Assembly (NCBI GenBank): GCA_030428835.1
Contig: JAUIEP010000031.1
Location: 1 to 37,745 of the forward strand
DNA from: Gammaproteobacteria bacterium
GTDB lineage: Bacteria; Pseudomonadota; Gammaproteobacteria; Pseudomonadales; Halieaceae
Length of the DNA stretch: 37,745 nucleotides
Direction: 5' to 3'
Within the stretch, counting starts at the first letter, position 1, and each line of letters begins with the position of its first letter. The notes under the pieces were generated by a model. It did no database searches. It saw only the letters and a list, made by a program, of their open reading frames with translations, and was not told the DNA's origin. Shown piece by piece: positions 1-7,509 of this stretch. Both the position numbers and the translations under genes were made by a program.

Positions 1-300
1 CTCCAAAGCGAGACGCAATGGCAGCGGCGGCTCACCGCCTCCCCCGGGGGTCAGGCAGTGCCAGTAGAACGTGTGATTCCAGACCTGGGCGGCCATGTTG
101 TAGAGGTGGCCGTCGCTGGACTGAACCAGTTCGAGAAGATCGTCGGAGCGGAGGCTGTCGCGCTCCAGGTCGTCCAGCGCGGCATTGAGTTTGTCGACAT
201 ACGATTTGTGATGTTTGCCGTGGTGAAACTCCAGTGTGCGCGCGCTGATGTGGGGTTCCAGCGCATCGGTCGCGTAGGGTAGGGGTGAAAGAGTAAACAT
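1..300 (-). CDS. sodB: Fe-type superoxide dismutase, N-terminal part
   Basis: Reading leftward from the ATG at 300-298 gives 100 residues with no stop before the window edge, so the C-terminal half lies outside. The protein begins MFTLSPLPYATDALEPHIS and carries the SOD helical hairpin motif HHGKHHKSYV near residues 26-35 (first metal-ligand His) and AAQVWNHTFYW near residues 70-80 (second metal-ligand His). The AAQVWNHTFYW form is typical of iron SODs. The enzyme dismutates superoxide to oxygen and peroxide in the cytoplasm. A strong Shine-Dalgarno (GGGAGG) lies just before the ATG. A sigma-54 promoter sits about 80 bases upstream and a sigma-54 activator is divergently transcribed, an unusual arrangement for sodB. 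The other two metal ligands (Asp and His in the C-terminal domain) cannot be checked here. Confidence 0.93.
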   Translation of the reverse strand, partial: MFTLSPLPYATDALEPHISARTLEFHHGKHHKSYVDKLNAALDDLERDSLRSDDLLELVQSSDGHLYNMAAQVWNHTFYWHCLTPGGGGEPPLPLRLALE

Positions 301-381
301 TGTCGCCTCCCGCCGTTGTAGGCTCTCCTTGCTCGTGACTGTGTCCGGTGGGTGAGCCCCCCCGGTTCGTGTCGAGATAGC

Positions 382-397
382 AGCAATTAGTGTGCCA
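382..397 (-). promoter_or_regulatory. Sigma-54 (-24/-12) promoter for sodB
   Basis: On the minus strand the sequence reads TGGCACACTAATTGCT. It matches the sigma-54 consensus TGGCACG-N4-TTGCW at all positions except G7, with the required ten bases between GG and GC. It points at the SOD gene, with predicted transcription start near 370 and a leader of about 70 bases. The divergent gene encodes a sigma-54 activator, which supports function. Confidence 0.8.
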
Positions 398-563
398 GTT
401 GGAGTGTTATCCGCGTCCTTGAGGGGGAGCGTGGAGCCGGCGAGGTGCCGCGAACGGCGCGGGCGCGCGACTTACGCTCGATGGCGTTGTCCTGTACCAT
501 GCGCCGGGTATGCCAGTGCGGCCGGCGATCACCGCACACCACTTCCTGAGCTTCACGCGCACT

Positions 564-1916
564 ATGAACAAATCTCTTCCCAGGGTGCTAATCCTCGACC
601 CGGATTCCGGGCATTCGGGCACACTGGAAGCTATCTGTCGCAAGGAAAACCTCCACGTTGAGCACTGCTCGACGATTGCCCAGGCGGTAGAGCTCATTCC
701 GCGCCACGGTGAGTCACTGATCGCGGCGTTTATCGCCCTCGATCTGCCGGATGGCGAGGGCCTGGACCTGCTGCGGCGCGACGGCCTCCTCCCGGATGGC
801 ATCGAGGTGGCGCTCATGCACGATTCGGACGACCCGGAACGTGCGAGCACCGGCATCTCGCTGCAGGCCAGGTATTTTTTCTGCAAGCCCGTCGATGAGA
901 GCTTTATTGCAGGACTGCTCGGGGATATCCGCGAGGAGTGGTTGACCAGGCAGGACGGCGAGGCTGAGCCACTGGATTGCTCGGTAGACCAGTTTGGGCT
1001 GTTGCGTGGCAGTTCGCGGCCGATGCGCAAGCTCTACCGAACCATTCGCAAACTCGCGCCGACCTCCGCGGCGGTCCTTTTGGTGGGAGAAAGCGGCACG
1101 GGTAAAGAGGTTGCTGCGGAAACGATCCACTTGCTATCCGGCCTCGACGGCCCGTTCGTCGCGATCAACTGCGGCGCGATTCCGGCGGAGCTCGCCGAGA
1201 GCGAACTGTTCGGCCATGAAAAGGGCAGTTTCAGCGGGGCCGACAAGCAGCACGCGGGCTGTTTCGAGCGCGCCGGGGGCGGCACATTGTTTCTGGATGA
1301 AATAGCCGAGATGCCGCTGGAAATCCAGGTGAAATTGTTGCGAGTACTGGAGACCGGTACCTACCGCAGGGTCGGCGGAGAGAAAGAGCTGAAGGCCGAT
1401 GTCCGGATTATCTCCGCCACCAACCGCGAACCCGAGGACGCGATACGGGACGAAGTATTGCGCGAAGACCTGTATTTCCGCGTGGCACAGTTCCCGCTGC
1501 ATATTCCTGCCCTCAGGGACAGGGGCGATGATGTCATCGGCCTCGCACAGTTTTTCCTCGCCCGGCTGAACGACCAGCACGACACCGCCAAGACGATGGC
1601 GGAGAGCGCAGTGGATGCCATCAGGGACTATGCCTGGCCCGGCAATGTACGGGAGTTACAGAGCGCGGTCGAGCGCGCCTATATCATGGCGGAGCAGGAA
1701 CTCGAGGGGCAGCATTTCCCGCTTGAACAACTGGGCATCGAACCGGATGGCGAGTACCTGCGTGTGCCTGTCGGGCAGTCTCTGGACGTCGCGGAGAAGA
1801 AGCTCATACTGGCCACGCTGGAGGCGACGGATGGCGACAAGCGGGCCGCGGCGGAACAACTCGGTATTTCCCTGAAAACCCTGTATAACCGCCTGAAGGA
1901 TTACGAGGCTGATTGA
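564..1916 (+). CDS. Sigma-54-dependent activator with atypical receiver domain
   Basis: Taken from the ATG at 564, this is a 450-residue NtrC-family protein; an in-frame ATG at 510 would add 18 unlikely residues. Residues 1-125 look like a response-regulator receiver, with Lys108 in FCKPVDE. The position four residues before the conserved Pro62, where the phosphorylated Asp normally lies, is Ala58, and Asp60 sits two residues later. The AAA+ domain (about 145-380) has Walker A GESGTGKE (175-182), Walker B GGTLFLDE (239-246) and YAWPGNVREL near 356-365. The sigma-54 contact loop, normally GAFTGA, reads GSFSGA (221-226). A Fis-type helix-turn-helix occupies about 425-447. It is divergent from sodB, whose promoter is sigma-54 type, so it is the likely regulator of sodB. 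No cognate histidine kinase is nearby. The signal sensed is unknown. Confidence 0.9.
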   Translation: MNKSLPRVLILDPDSGHSGTLEAICRKENLHVEHCSTIAQAVELIPRHGESLIAAFIALDLPDGEGLDLLRRDGLLPDGIEVALMHDSDDPERASTGISLQARYFFCKPVDESFIAGLLGDIREEWLTRQDGEAEPLDCSVDQFGLLRGSSRPMRKLYRTIRKLAPTSAAVLLVGESGTGKEVAAETIHLLSGLDGPFVAINCGAIPAELAESELFGHEKGSFSGADKQHAGCFERAGGGTLFLDEIAEMPLEIQVKLLRVLETGTYRRVGGEKELKADVRIISATNREPEDAIRDEVLREDLYFRVAQFPLHIPALRDRGDDVIGLAQFFLARLNDQHDTAKTMAESAVDAIRDYAWPGNVRELQSAVERAYIMAEQELEGQHFPLEQLGIEPDGEYLRVPVGQSLDVAEKKLILATLEATDGDKRAAAEQLGISLKTLYNRLKDYEAD

Positions 1917-1955
1917 CGGCCGAAGCGGCGCCGGCAGTGCCACGGCGTACCCTGA

Positions 1956-2984
1956 TCATGACATGCCCAGGCTGAGCAGGTTGTCCACCGGGCGGTACAG
2001 TTCTTCCAGGTAGTCGATGTCATCCTGCGCCAGCTCGATAGCGGTGGCCTGTACGAGGTTTTCAATCTGCGAGGGTTTTGACACGCCCACTACAGGCGCC
2101 GTGACCGCCGGCTTGCCCAACAGCCAGGCGATCGCGATCTGCGCGGGCGTGCACTCGTACTTCGCTGCCGTTTCCACCACCCGCTGGGCAATCGGGAAGT
2201 TGTGCTCCCCGCGGTACAGGCTCTCGGTGCGATTGCGGTCCGAGCCGGAGGACCGCGTGGTGCTGCCCGCGTCGAAGCTGCCCTGGTAGGCGCCGGTGAG
2301 GATCCCCCGGGCCAGGGGTGACCAGGGTGTCAGTCCCACACCCGTTTTCTCGCAGTACGGGTTCATCTCACGCTCCTCCTCGCGGTACACGAGGTTATAG
2401 TGGTTCTGCATGGAAATGAACTTCGCCCAGCCGTGCCGCTCCGCGGTCATCTGTAACTCGGCGAACTGCCAGGCGAACATGGAGGAGCCGCCGAGGTAGA
2501 GCACCTTGCCCGCCCGCACCAGGTCGTTAAGCGCCTCCATCGCCTCCTCGATGGGTGTCTCGATATGGAACGGGAGGCCATGGGGGTGACGGTGGATGAT
2601 CAACTGGTCGACGTAGTCCAGGCCCAGTCGCCGGAGGCTGTTGTTGACGCCCTCGACGATGTGCTTGCGCGACAGGCCGACCGTGTTCGGGTTGGACCCC
2701 ATGGGCATCGCCACCTTGGTCGTCAGTACGTAGTCCTCCCGCGGCAGCATCTCGCGCAGCAGCTTGCCGACGATCTCCTCGCAGGCGCCGATCCCGTAGA
2801 AGTCCGCGCAGTCGAAGTAGAACAGGCCGTTGTCGATCGCGGTGCGGAAGATCTCGCGGGACTGGTCGAGGTCCAGCGTCCAGTCGCCCTGGTGCCCCTG
2901 CCCCGGGATGCCGAAGTTCATGGTGCCCAGGCAGAGCTGTGAAACCATCAGGCCGCTGTTTCCGAGTTGGACTGGCTTGAGCAT
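1956..2984 (-). CDS. Aldo/keto reductase family oxidoreductase
   Basis: The 342-residue protein has the NAD(P)H-dependent aldo/keto reductase TIM-barrel pattern. The full catalytic tetrad is visible: Asp58 and Tyr63 in FDCADFYG, Lys90 in TTKV, and His131 in LIIHRH. The C-terminal part contains LTPWSPLARGILTG and a VVGVSKPSQIENL segment typical of cofactor binding. Length is normal for the YajO/Tas-like branch. A clear ribosome site (AAGGAG) lies about 8 bases before the ATG. It ends convergently with the sigma-54 activator gene, 39 bases away, and stands just downstream of the SGNH hydrolase gene on the same strand (23-base gap), so the two are probably co-transcribed. The substrate cannot be told from sequence. 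Confidence 0.92.
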   Translation of the reverse strand: MLKPVQLGNSGLMVSQLCLGTMNFGIPGQGHQGDWTLDLDQSREIFRTAIDNGLFYFDCADFYGIGACEEIVGKLLREMLPREDYVLTTKVAMPMGSNPNTVGLSRKHIVEGVNNSLRRLGLDYVDQLIIHRHPHGLPFHIETPIEEAMEALNDLVRAGKVLYLGGSSMFAWQFAELQMTAERHGWAKFISMQNHYNLVYREEEREMNPYCEKTGVGLTPWSPLARGILTGAYQGSFDAGSTTRSSGSDRNRTESLYRGEHNFPIAQRVVETAAKYECTPAQIAIAWLLGKPAVTAPVVGVSKPSQIENLVQATAIELAQDDIDYLEELYRPVDNLLSLGMS

Positions 2985-3007
2985 GGCGCGTTACTCCTTA
3001 TCTCTGG

Positions 3008-4174
3008 TTAGGTGTCCGGGGCAATCGTGTGCTGCCCTGGCGGTGAGCGCTGGCCGATGCGCACGAGACCCGCCTGGTCTCCGGAAAGCATTGGCCGCAA
3101 CTTCCGCTCGATGACTTCCCGCGCGACTTTTTTGTGCCCCCTGGGGTTGAAGTGCCACACGTCGTTGAACCCCGCGCGGTAAGAGATAAACACGTCCTCC
3201 ACCGGCAGTCCCCGCATCGAGTCAAGCAGGTCCAGGCATTCGATCTGCAACTCTGCGCAGAACCTCGCGAAGTTCGCGCTGGGCGAGAACGGGTAGTCGC
3301 TCGCGATCTGGTAGGTCATCGGGATAATCATGAACAGGAAATCCGTTTGCTCGCTCCGAAGTTCCGCGGACAACTCGCCGATGAGCGTCTTCAACCACCG
3401 CCACTCCTGCGAGCCGTAATCGTTGTAGACGTCCATGGTGATAGGCTGCTCCAGCGCCAGGAACACGGGGTAGTCCTTGTCGTTGCCCTCGTGCCATTTG
3501 GTCGCGAGGGTTTTCTGCTGCAGGTTGAACGACATGAGCAGGCGCCTGGTGTTGCTCCAGTAGGGTAGCAGCTTGACCAGCAGGCCCGTCTCCTGCAGCG
3601 CCAACTGCCGGGTGTGGTACGCCATGTTCGGTATTGCCGCGTCCGGGACGACGAGGTCGGCATCCCGCCGGTGCGACCAGTGAAAAAACGGGTCGACGAC
3701 ATCGTTCATGCAGTACGCCAGGATCAGCAAATCCGGACTCATCGCCTTGAGCTTTTCCCTGTAGAAGTGCAGTTGATTGTAGGTGGTGTATGCCGGCACG
3801 CCCGCATTGATCACCTCGACCCGCCTGCCGTCGATGTTCTGCTTCGCGAGTTGGGCTTCGATCAGCGCAGGAAAGGCCTGGCGGGCGCTGACGTAGACGC
3901 CGTAGGTGACAGAGTCGCCCAGGACGATGATCCGGTACACGTCGTCGGGCTTGTCCGCCGCGATTTCCGGGCCTCTCAGGCCCAGGGAATTATTCCCGGC
4001 CTCGTGCGGGTCGAGTTCGAACAGATAGGGCGCGTCTGCCTTGCGCACCGGGATCTGCCTGTCGCGGGACCAGTCCGGGTCGACAATCGCTATGAGGTAG
4101 TCCGCCACCAGGAACGTAATGAGTACCGACGCGATGGTGAGGGCGGTATTTTGCAGGAACGCGCGTGCAGTCAT
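3008..4174 (-). CDS. Membrane-anchored SGNH/GDSL-type hydrolase
   Basis: The 388-residue protein starts with a hydrophobic segment (about residues 8-30) that should be an uncleaved membrane anchor, placing the catalytic domain in the periplasm. SGNH blocks are seen in order: nucleophile Ser88 in LGDSVTYG, the block II Gly in INAGVPAYTT, Asn157 in YCMNDV, and Asp338/His341 in DVWHFNPRGH. These are the residues for ester hydrolysis or acyl transfer, for example deacetylation or acetylation of lipids or polysaccharides. Length is longer than simple GDSL esterases because of an insert around residues 165-320. It may share a transcript with the aldo/keto reductase downstream. The natural substrate is unknown. 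Confidence 0.85.
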   Translation of the reverse strand: MTARAFLQNTALTIASVLITFLVADYLIAIVDPDWSRDRQIPVRKADAPYLFELDPHEAGNNSLGLRGPEIAADKPDDVYRIIVLGDSVTYGVYVSARQAFPALIEAQLAKQNIDGRRVEVINAGVPAYTTYNQLHFYREKLKAMSPDLLILAYCMNDVVDPFFHWSHRRDADLVVPDAAIPNMAYHTRQLALQETGLLVKLLPYWSNTRRLLMSFNLQQKTLATKWHEGNDKDYPVFLALEQPITMDVYNDYGSQEWRWLKTLIGELSAELRSEQTDFLFMIIPMTYQIASDYPFSPSANFARFCAELQIECLDLLDSMRGLPVEDVFISYRAGFNDVWHFNPRGHKKVAREVIERKLRPMLSGDQAGLVRIGQRSPPGQHTIAPDT

Positions 4175-4369
4175 GTCATGTCGGCGCCGGCCGGTGGGTG
4201 TTCACTGCCCGCAGCCCGTAGCGTGGTGGAACAGCTTGTCGATGCACCAGACTATACTGCATAGGTGCGGCGTCGGCATCCGCTGTTCCCATGTAACACC
4301 CCGCCGCGCACGCGTTGCCGGCGATCAGCGGGGATGTTGGGTGCCCGCTGGCGGCCCGGGTATGCCGGG

Positions 4370-5320
4370 TCAGGCGTGTTCGGCGATTGCCACCACTGCC
4401 CGTCCGGGCAGCACACGGGCGTGGTCCTCGACCCCGAGTACGAAGCCGGGGCCGCTCGCCCTGATCTGCTCCTCGGTGGAGCCGAAGGCACTGTAGACGG
4501 TGGCCAGCAGTTGCCCGGCCGCGATCTCCTCGCCCGGCGACACGGCGAATCGTGCGAGTCCGCTGGTGGTGCACAGCGGCTGGTCCGTATAGCGCAGCGG
4601 CGTATCGTTCGCGGGCGGCGCGACAGCCGGCAGCCCGCCCTCGATCATACCGAGCATCGCCAGGGTCGACAGCACGGCGCGGGCACCTTCCGCCACGCCT
4701 TCCTCCACCACCGCGAAAGAGCCGCCGGCCTCCAGCGTGAAGGCGGCGACGCCCTCCGCAATCAGTGCACCGGCGAGCGTATTGCAGTGGCGATCGAATA
4801 CGTCACTGTCCTCCACCAGCAAGACGCCGGTGCCGCGTGCCAGCTCCAGTACCCGGCGGTACAGTGCCTTGTTGCGGTATTCACCGGGTGGGTCGAGCAG
4901 CAGGTAGGGTACCGAGCGTATCCAGTCGTTGTGCAGGTCGATCACGAGATCGGGCGAGGCCTGCACAATCGTATCGAACAGGCGCCTGGCGATCCGGTGT
5001 CCCAGGCTGCCGCGCGCGTCACCGGGAAAGCAGCGATTGAGATCCTCGCCGTCGGAGGTGATATAGCGCGAGGCGTTTTCGAACCCCATGGAGTTGACCA
5101 GGGGGTAGGCATAGACGGTACCCCGCCGCAGGCCATGCTGGCGCAGGTGCGCGAACACGTCGTGCACGATGGCGGTGCCGCCGACCTCGTCGCCGTGCAG
5201 GCACGCCGTGAGGCACACCACCGGGCCGCTCTGGTGGCTGCTCGCCACCAGCACGGGTATGCGCCGCTCGATGATATCGCGCAGGCCGGTGATGGCGATC
5301 GTGCGCCGGTTGATCCTCAC
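4370..5320 (-). CDS. Succinylglutamate desuccinylase/aspartoacylase-family zinc hydrolase
   Basis: The 316-residue protein belongs to the M14-like AstE/AspA family. The zinc site is visible as HGDE (42-45) with His130 in VIDLHND, and Glu197 in FTLEAGGS is the likely catalytic acid/base. DLNRCFPG (93-100) matches the conserved substrate-binding Arg region. The C-terminal 100 residues form a beta-rich domain (SPGEEIAAGQLLATVYSAFG) like the lipoyl/barrel-sandwich tail of this family. Enzymes of the family cleave N-acyl amino acids or amide-linked dipeptides. The start is 15 bases after the stop of the methyltransferase/ATP-grasp gene, so the two form an operon. The pairing of a ligase with an amide hydrolase suggests they make and trim, or make and degrade, the same amide-linked small molecule; that is inference. 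Confidence 0.85.
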   Translation of the reverse strand: MRINRRTIAITGLRDIIERRIPVLVASSHQSGPVVCLTACLHGDEVGGTAIVHDVFAHLRQHGLRRGTVYAYPLVNSMGFENASRYITSDGEDLNRCFPGDARGSLGHRIARRLFDTIVQASPDLVIDLHNDWIRSVPYLLLDPPGEYRNKALYRRVLELARGTGVLLVEDSDVFDRHCNTLAGALIAEGVAAFTLEAGGSFAVVEEGVAEGARAVLSTLAMLGMIEGGLPAVAPPANDTPLRYTDQPLCTTSGLARFAVSPGEEIAAGQLLATVYSAFGSTEEQIRASGPGFVLGVEDHARVLPGRAVVAIAEHA

Positions 5321-5335
5321 GCGCGGTACCGCTCC

Positions 5336-7297
5336 CTAGCTGGCGCGACGCACCGGCAGCGCGCGGGCGGCCGAAGAATACCGCTCCGCGCACGCGTCCA
5401 GGACAGCCTCCAGCATCGCGGCATAATCCATGCCGGCGAGTGCCGCCATGGCGGCGAGGTGGCCGTCCCAGCACCAGCCGGGGTTGGGGTTGGCCTCCAG
5501 CAGGCGCGGCGTGCCGTGGGCGTCCAGTCGCCAGTCGAAACGTGCGTAGTCGCGACAGCCGAGGCGCTGGAACAGCTTGATGCAGGACGCGCTCAGGAAA
5601 TCCACGGTGGCCTGCGGCAGCTGCGCGGGAATGGACTTCACATTGGTGAAGTACACGGACTCCGTGTCCCACTTCGCCTCGTAGCCACAGACGCGCGGCA
5701 GGTCCGGGGGCAGCTCCGAGTAGTCCTCCTCGATGATGGGCAGTACCGAATAGCTGTCCGGTGGGTTGCCGACGATGCCGACACTGAGGTCCTTACCCGT
5801 CAGGTACTGCTCGACCAGCACGGGATGATCGAAGCCCACGACATCGCGTACCCGGCTGATCGCGCGTTCCAGTTGCACGATGTCATAGCAGACGCTGTCC
5901 GCGGTGATGCCGACACTGGAATCGCCGAAGTTCGGTTTCACGATCACCGGGAAATCCAGGGGCAGGGCGATGAACGCGACCTGCTCCGGCGAAACCACGA
6001 AGGCCTCGGGAACCGGTATGTCCATCTCACTGGCGATACCCCGTACCAGCGATTTGTCATAGCAATAGGCCAGGCACTGCGGGTCGCCGCCGGAGTAGGG
6101 GATGTTGAGCATCTCCAGCAGGGCGGGGACGTGCAGTTCCTTGAGCGCCTCGTTGTTGAAACCCTCGTCGCACAGGTTGAACACGAAGTCGAACTTGCCG
6201 GCGCTCGCGCGCAGGTCATCCATCAGGCTGCCGTGGTCGTCCAGGTAGTCGATCTCGTAACCGTCCAGGCCCGCGAGCGCCGTCTTCAGCTCGTTGATCG
6301 TGTGGAAGTCATCGTCATCGAACTGGCTGTTGGGTTTGACCGAATCGGCGCGCCGGTGGTCGCCCATGACGACGCGCACGCGCTTCTTCGTGGGCAGGTG
6401 GCTTTCCTGCGCACCCTCGCGCTTGGTGGAGCGGGCGGTGAGCAGGATGCGTTGCGCCATCATGCCCAGGTCCTGGTTGCGCTTGGACTCCGTGGACATG
6501 GGTTCGGCCCGCTCCACCTCGAACCCTAAGTCGCGCAGCAGCGCGCCCAGTTGCTCCTGGTTGTAGAGTCGCTCGGCGTAGAACTGGTCGGCAACGACGC
6601 CCTTCTTGACGTGCGTGATGACTTCGCGGGATATCAGTCGCTGGGCGTCGCGGGACAACGAGCGCTCGCGACAAACGAAATAGTTTTCGTCGATCCACTC
6701 CCAGCTGCGCGGCTGGTACTGCGTGCGCAGGTAGTCGCCGTCGGTGAAGTCGAACAACACCATGCCGGAGGGCTTCAGTATCCGCCGCAGTTCCCGCAAT
6801 ACCGCGCGGTCGTCGTCGGCACTCTCGAAGTAGCCGAAACTGTTGCCGCCGAGAAATACGAAGTTGAAATGGTTGTCCGGGAAGCGCAGGCGGCGGGCGT
6901 CACCCTCGCGGAAGGTCACGTCAAGGCCGACCCGCCGCGCGGTACGGCGCGCCCGGTTGATGAGGTAGTGGGAGCGGTCGACGCCGTACAGGCGGCGGAA
7001 GCCGCGCCGTGCCAGTTCGAGCACATGCCGGCCCTGGCCACAGCACAGGTCCAGGATCACGGCGTCTTCACCCACCTCGGCCATGCGCAGGAAGGCGTCG
7101 ATCTCCGCATCGGTGATCTCCGGGTCCTCCACCACGTCGCCGTCGGTGCGCAGGTAGTTGGCGTTGAAGATATCCCGCCACCAGTCGGCTTTCACGTAGC
7201 TTTCCAGGTCATCCACGGGGCCGATGGACGCGCGCAGGACGGCGCGCTCGCGCGCGGGTTTGCGGCCCGCGGGTTTGGGGTTAGAGCCAGTTGACAT
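5336..7297 (-). CDS. SAM-methyltransferase fused to D-Ala-D-Ala-ligase-like ATP-grasp domain
   Basis: This is a single 653-residue reading frame with two enzymes. Residues about 35-285 are a class I methyltransferase with SAM-binding motif ILDLCCGQGRH (81-91), followed by GVDRSHYLINRA and a post-motif region VFLGGNSFGYF. Residues about 305-635 are an ATP-grasp ligase related to D-alanine-D-alanine ligases, with FNLCDEGFNNEA, the lysine-bearing PVIVKPNFGDSSVGI strand and the metal-binding LLEANPNPGW (600-609). ATP-grasp enzymes join a carboxylate to an amine through an acyl phosphate. A good ribosome site (AGGAG) precedes the ATG. The next gene is an amide hydrolase of the aspartoacylase family. 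The product is not identifiable; an N-methylated amino acid amide or dipeptide would fit. No peptidoglycan genes are near, so a cell wall ddl role is unlikely. Confidence 0.85.
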   Translation of the reverse strand: MSTGSNPKPAGRKPARERAVLRASIGPVDDLESYVKADWWRDIFNANYLRTDGDVVEDPEITDAEIDAFLRMAEVGEDAVILDLCCGQGRHVLELARRGFRRLYGVDRSHYLINRARRTARRVGLDVTFREGDARRLRFPDNHFNFVFLGGNSFGYFESADDDRAVLRELRRILKPSGMVLFDFTDGDYLRTQYQPRSWEWIDENYFVCRERSLSRDAQRLISREVITHVKKGVVADQFYAERLYNQEQLGALLRDLGFEVERAEPMSTESKRNQDLGMMAQRILLTARSTKREGAQESHLPTKKRVRVVMGDHRRADSVKPNSQFDDDDFHTINELKTALAGLDGYEIDYLDDHGSLMDDLRASAGKFDFVFNLCDEGFNNEALKELHVPALLEMLNIPYSGGDPQCLAYCYDKSLVRGIASEMDIPVPEAFVVSPEQVAFIALPLDFPVIVKPNFGDSSVGITADSVCYDIVQLERAISRVRDVVGFDHPVLVEQYLTGKDLSVGIVGNPPDSYSVLPIIEEDYSELPPDLPRVCGYEAKWDTESVYFTNVKSIPAQLPQATVDFLSASCIKLFQRLGCRDYARFDWRLDAHGTPRLLEANPNPGWCWDGHLAAMAALAGMDYAAMLEAVLDACAERYSSAARALPVRRAS

Positions 7298-7340
7298 GCT
7301 GTGTTACTCCTGAACAAGCAAGGTTGGATTGACTGCGCGA

Positions 7341-7369
7341 ATTGAAAGTACCTATGCCCGGCCCGTCAA
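7341..7369 (-). promoter_or_regulatory. Candidate sigma-70 promoter for the methyltransferase-ligase operon
   Basis: On the minus strand TTGACG (7369-7364) is followed after 17 bases by TTCAAT (7346-7341), a reasonable -35/-10 pair. Predicted start is near 7334, about 37 bases before the ATG. This is a weak-consensus match judged by eye. Confidence 0.4.
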
Positions 7370-7509
7370 GCGGCGAAATGGTAATTTTTGAGTACGTAGC
7401 GGGGCGGGGCCGCCCACTGCCCGCACGGGTCAGCGACGCGCCACGCCGGCGCCTGCCTCGAGCGCTACGGTGTCGATCGGCGCGTCGGGCAGGCGTGCCC
7501 CCGGCGGGT

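Noticed and set aside
1920-1942. TGGCAC on the minus strand near 1941-1936
   Set aside because: It is followed by GC-rich sequence without TTGC and lies between convergent genes where no promoter is needed.
4265-6529. A 754-codon open frame on the plus strand
   Set aside because: It lies fully antisense to the AstE/AspA-type and methyltransferase-ligase genes, which have clear catalytic motifs. Its composition (Gln-, Arg- and Gly-rich, no domain) is typical of antisense frames in GC-rich DNA.
5336-7297. Annotation of the ATP-grasp part as a cell-wall D-Ala-D-Ala ligase
   Set aside because: It is fused to a methyltransferase, paired with an amide hydrolase, and no peptidoglycan genes are near; only fold-level similarity is claimed.
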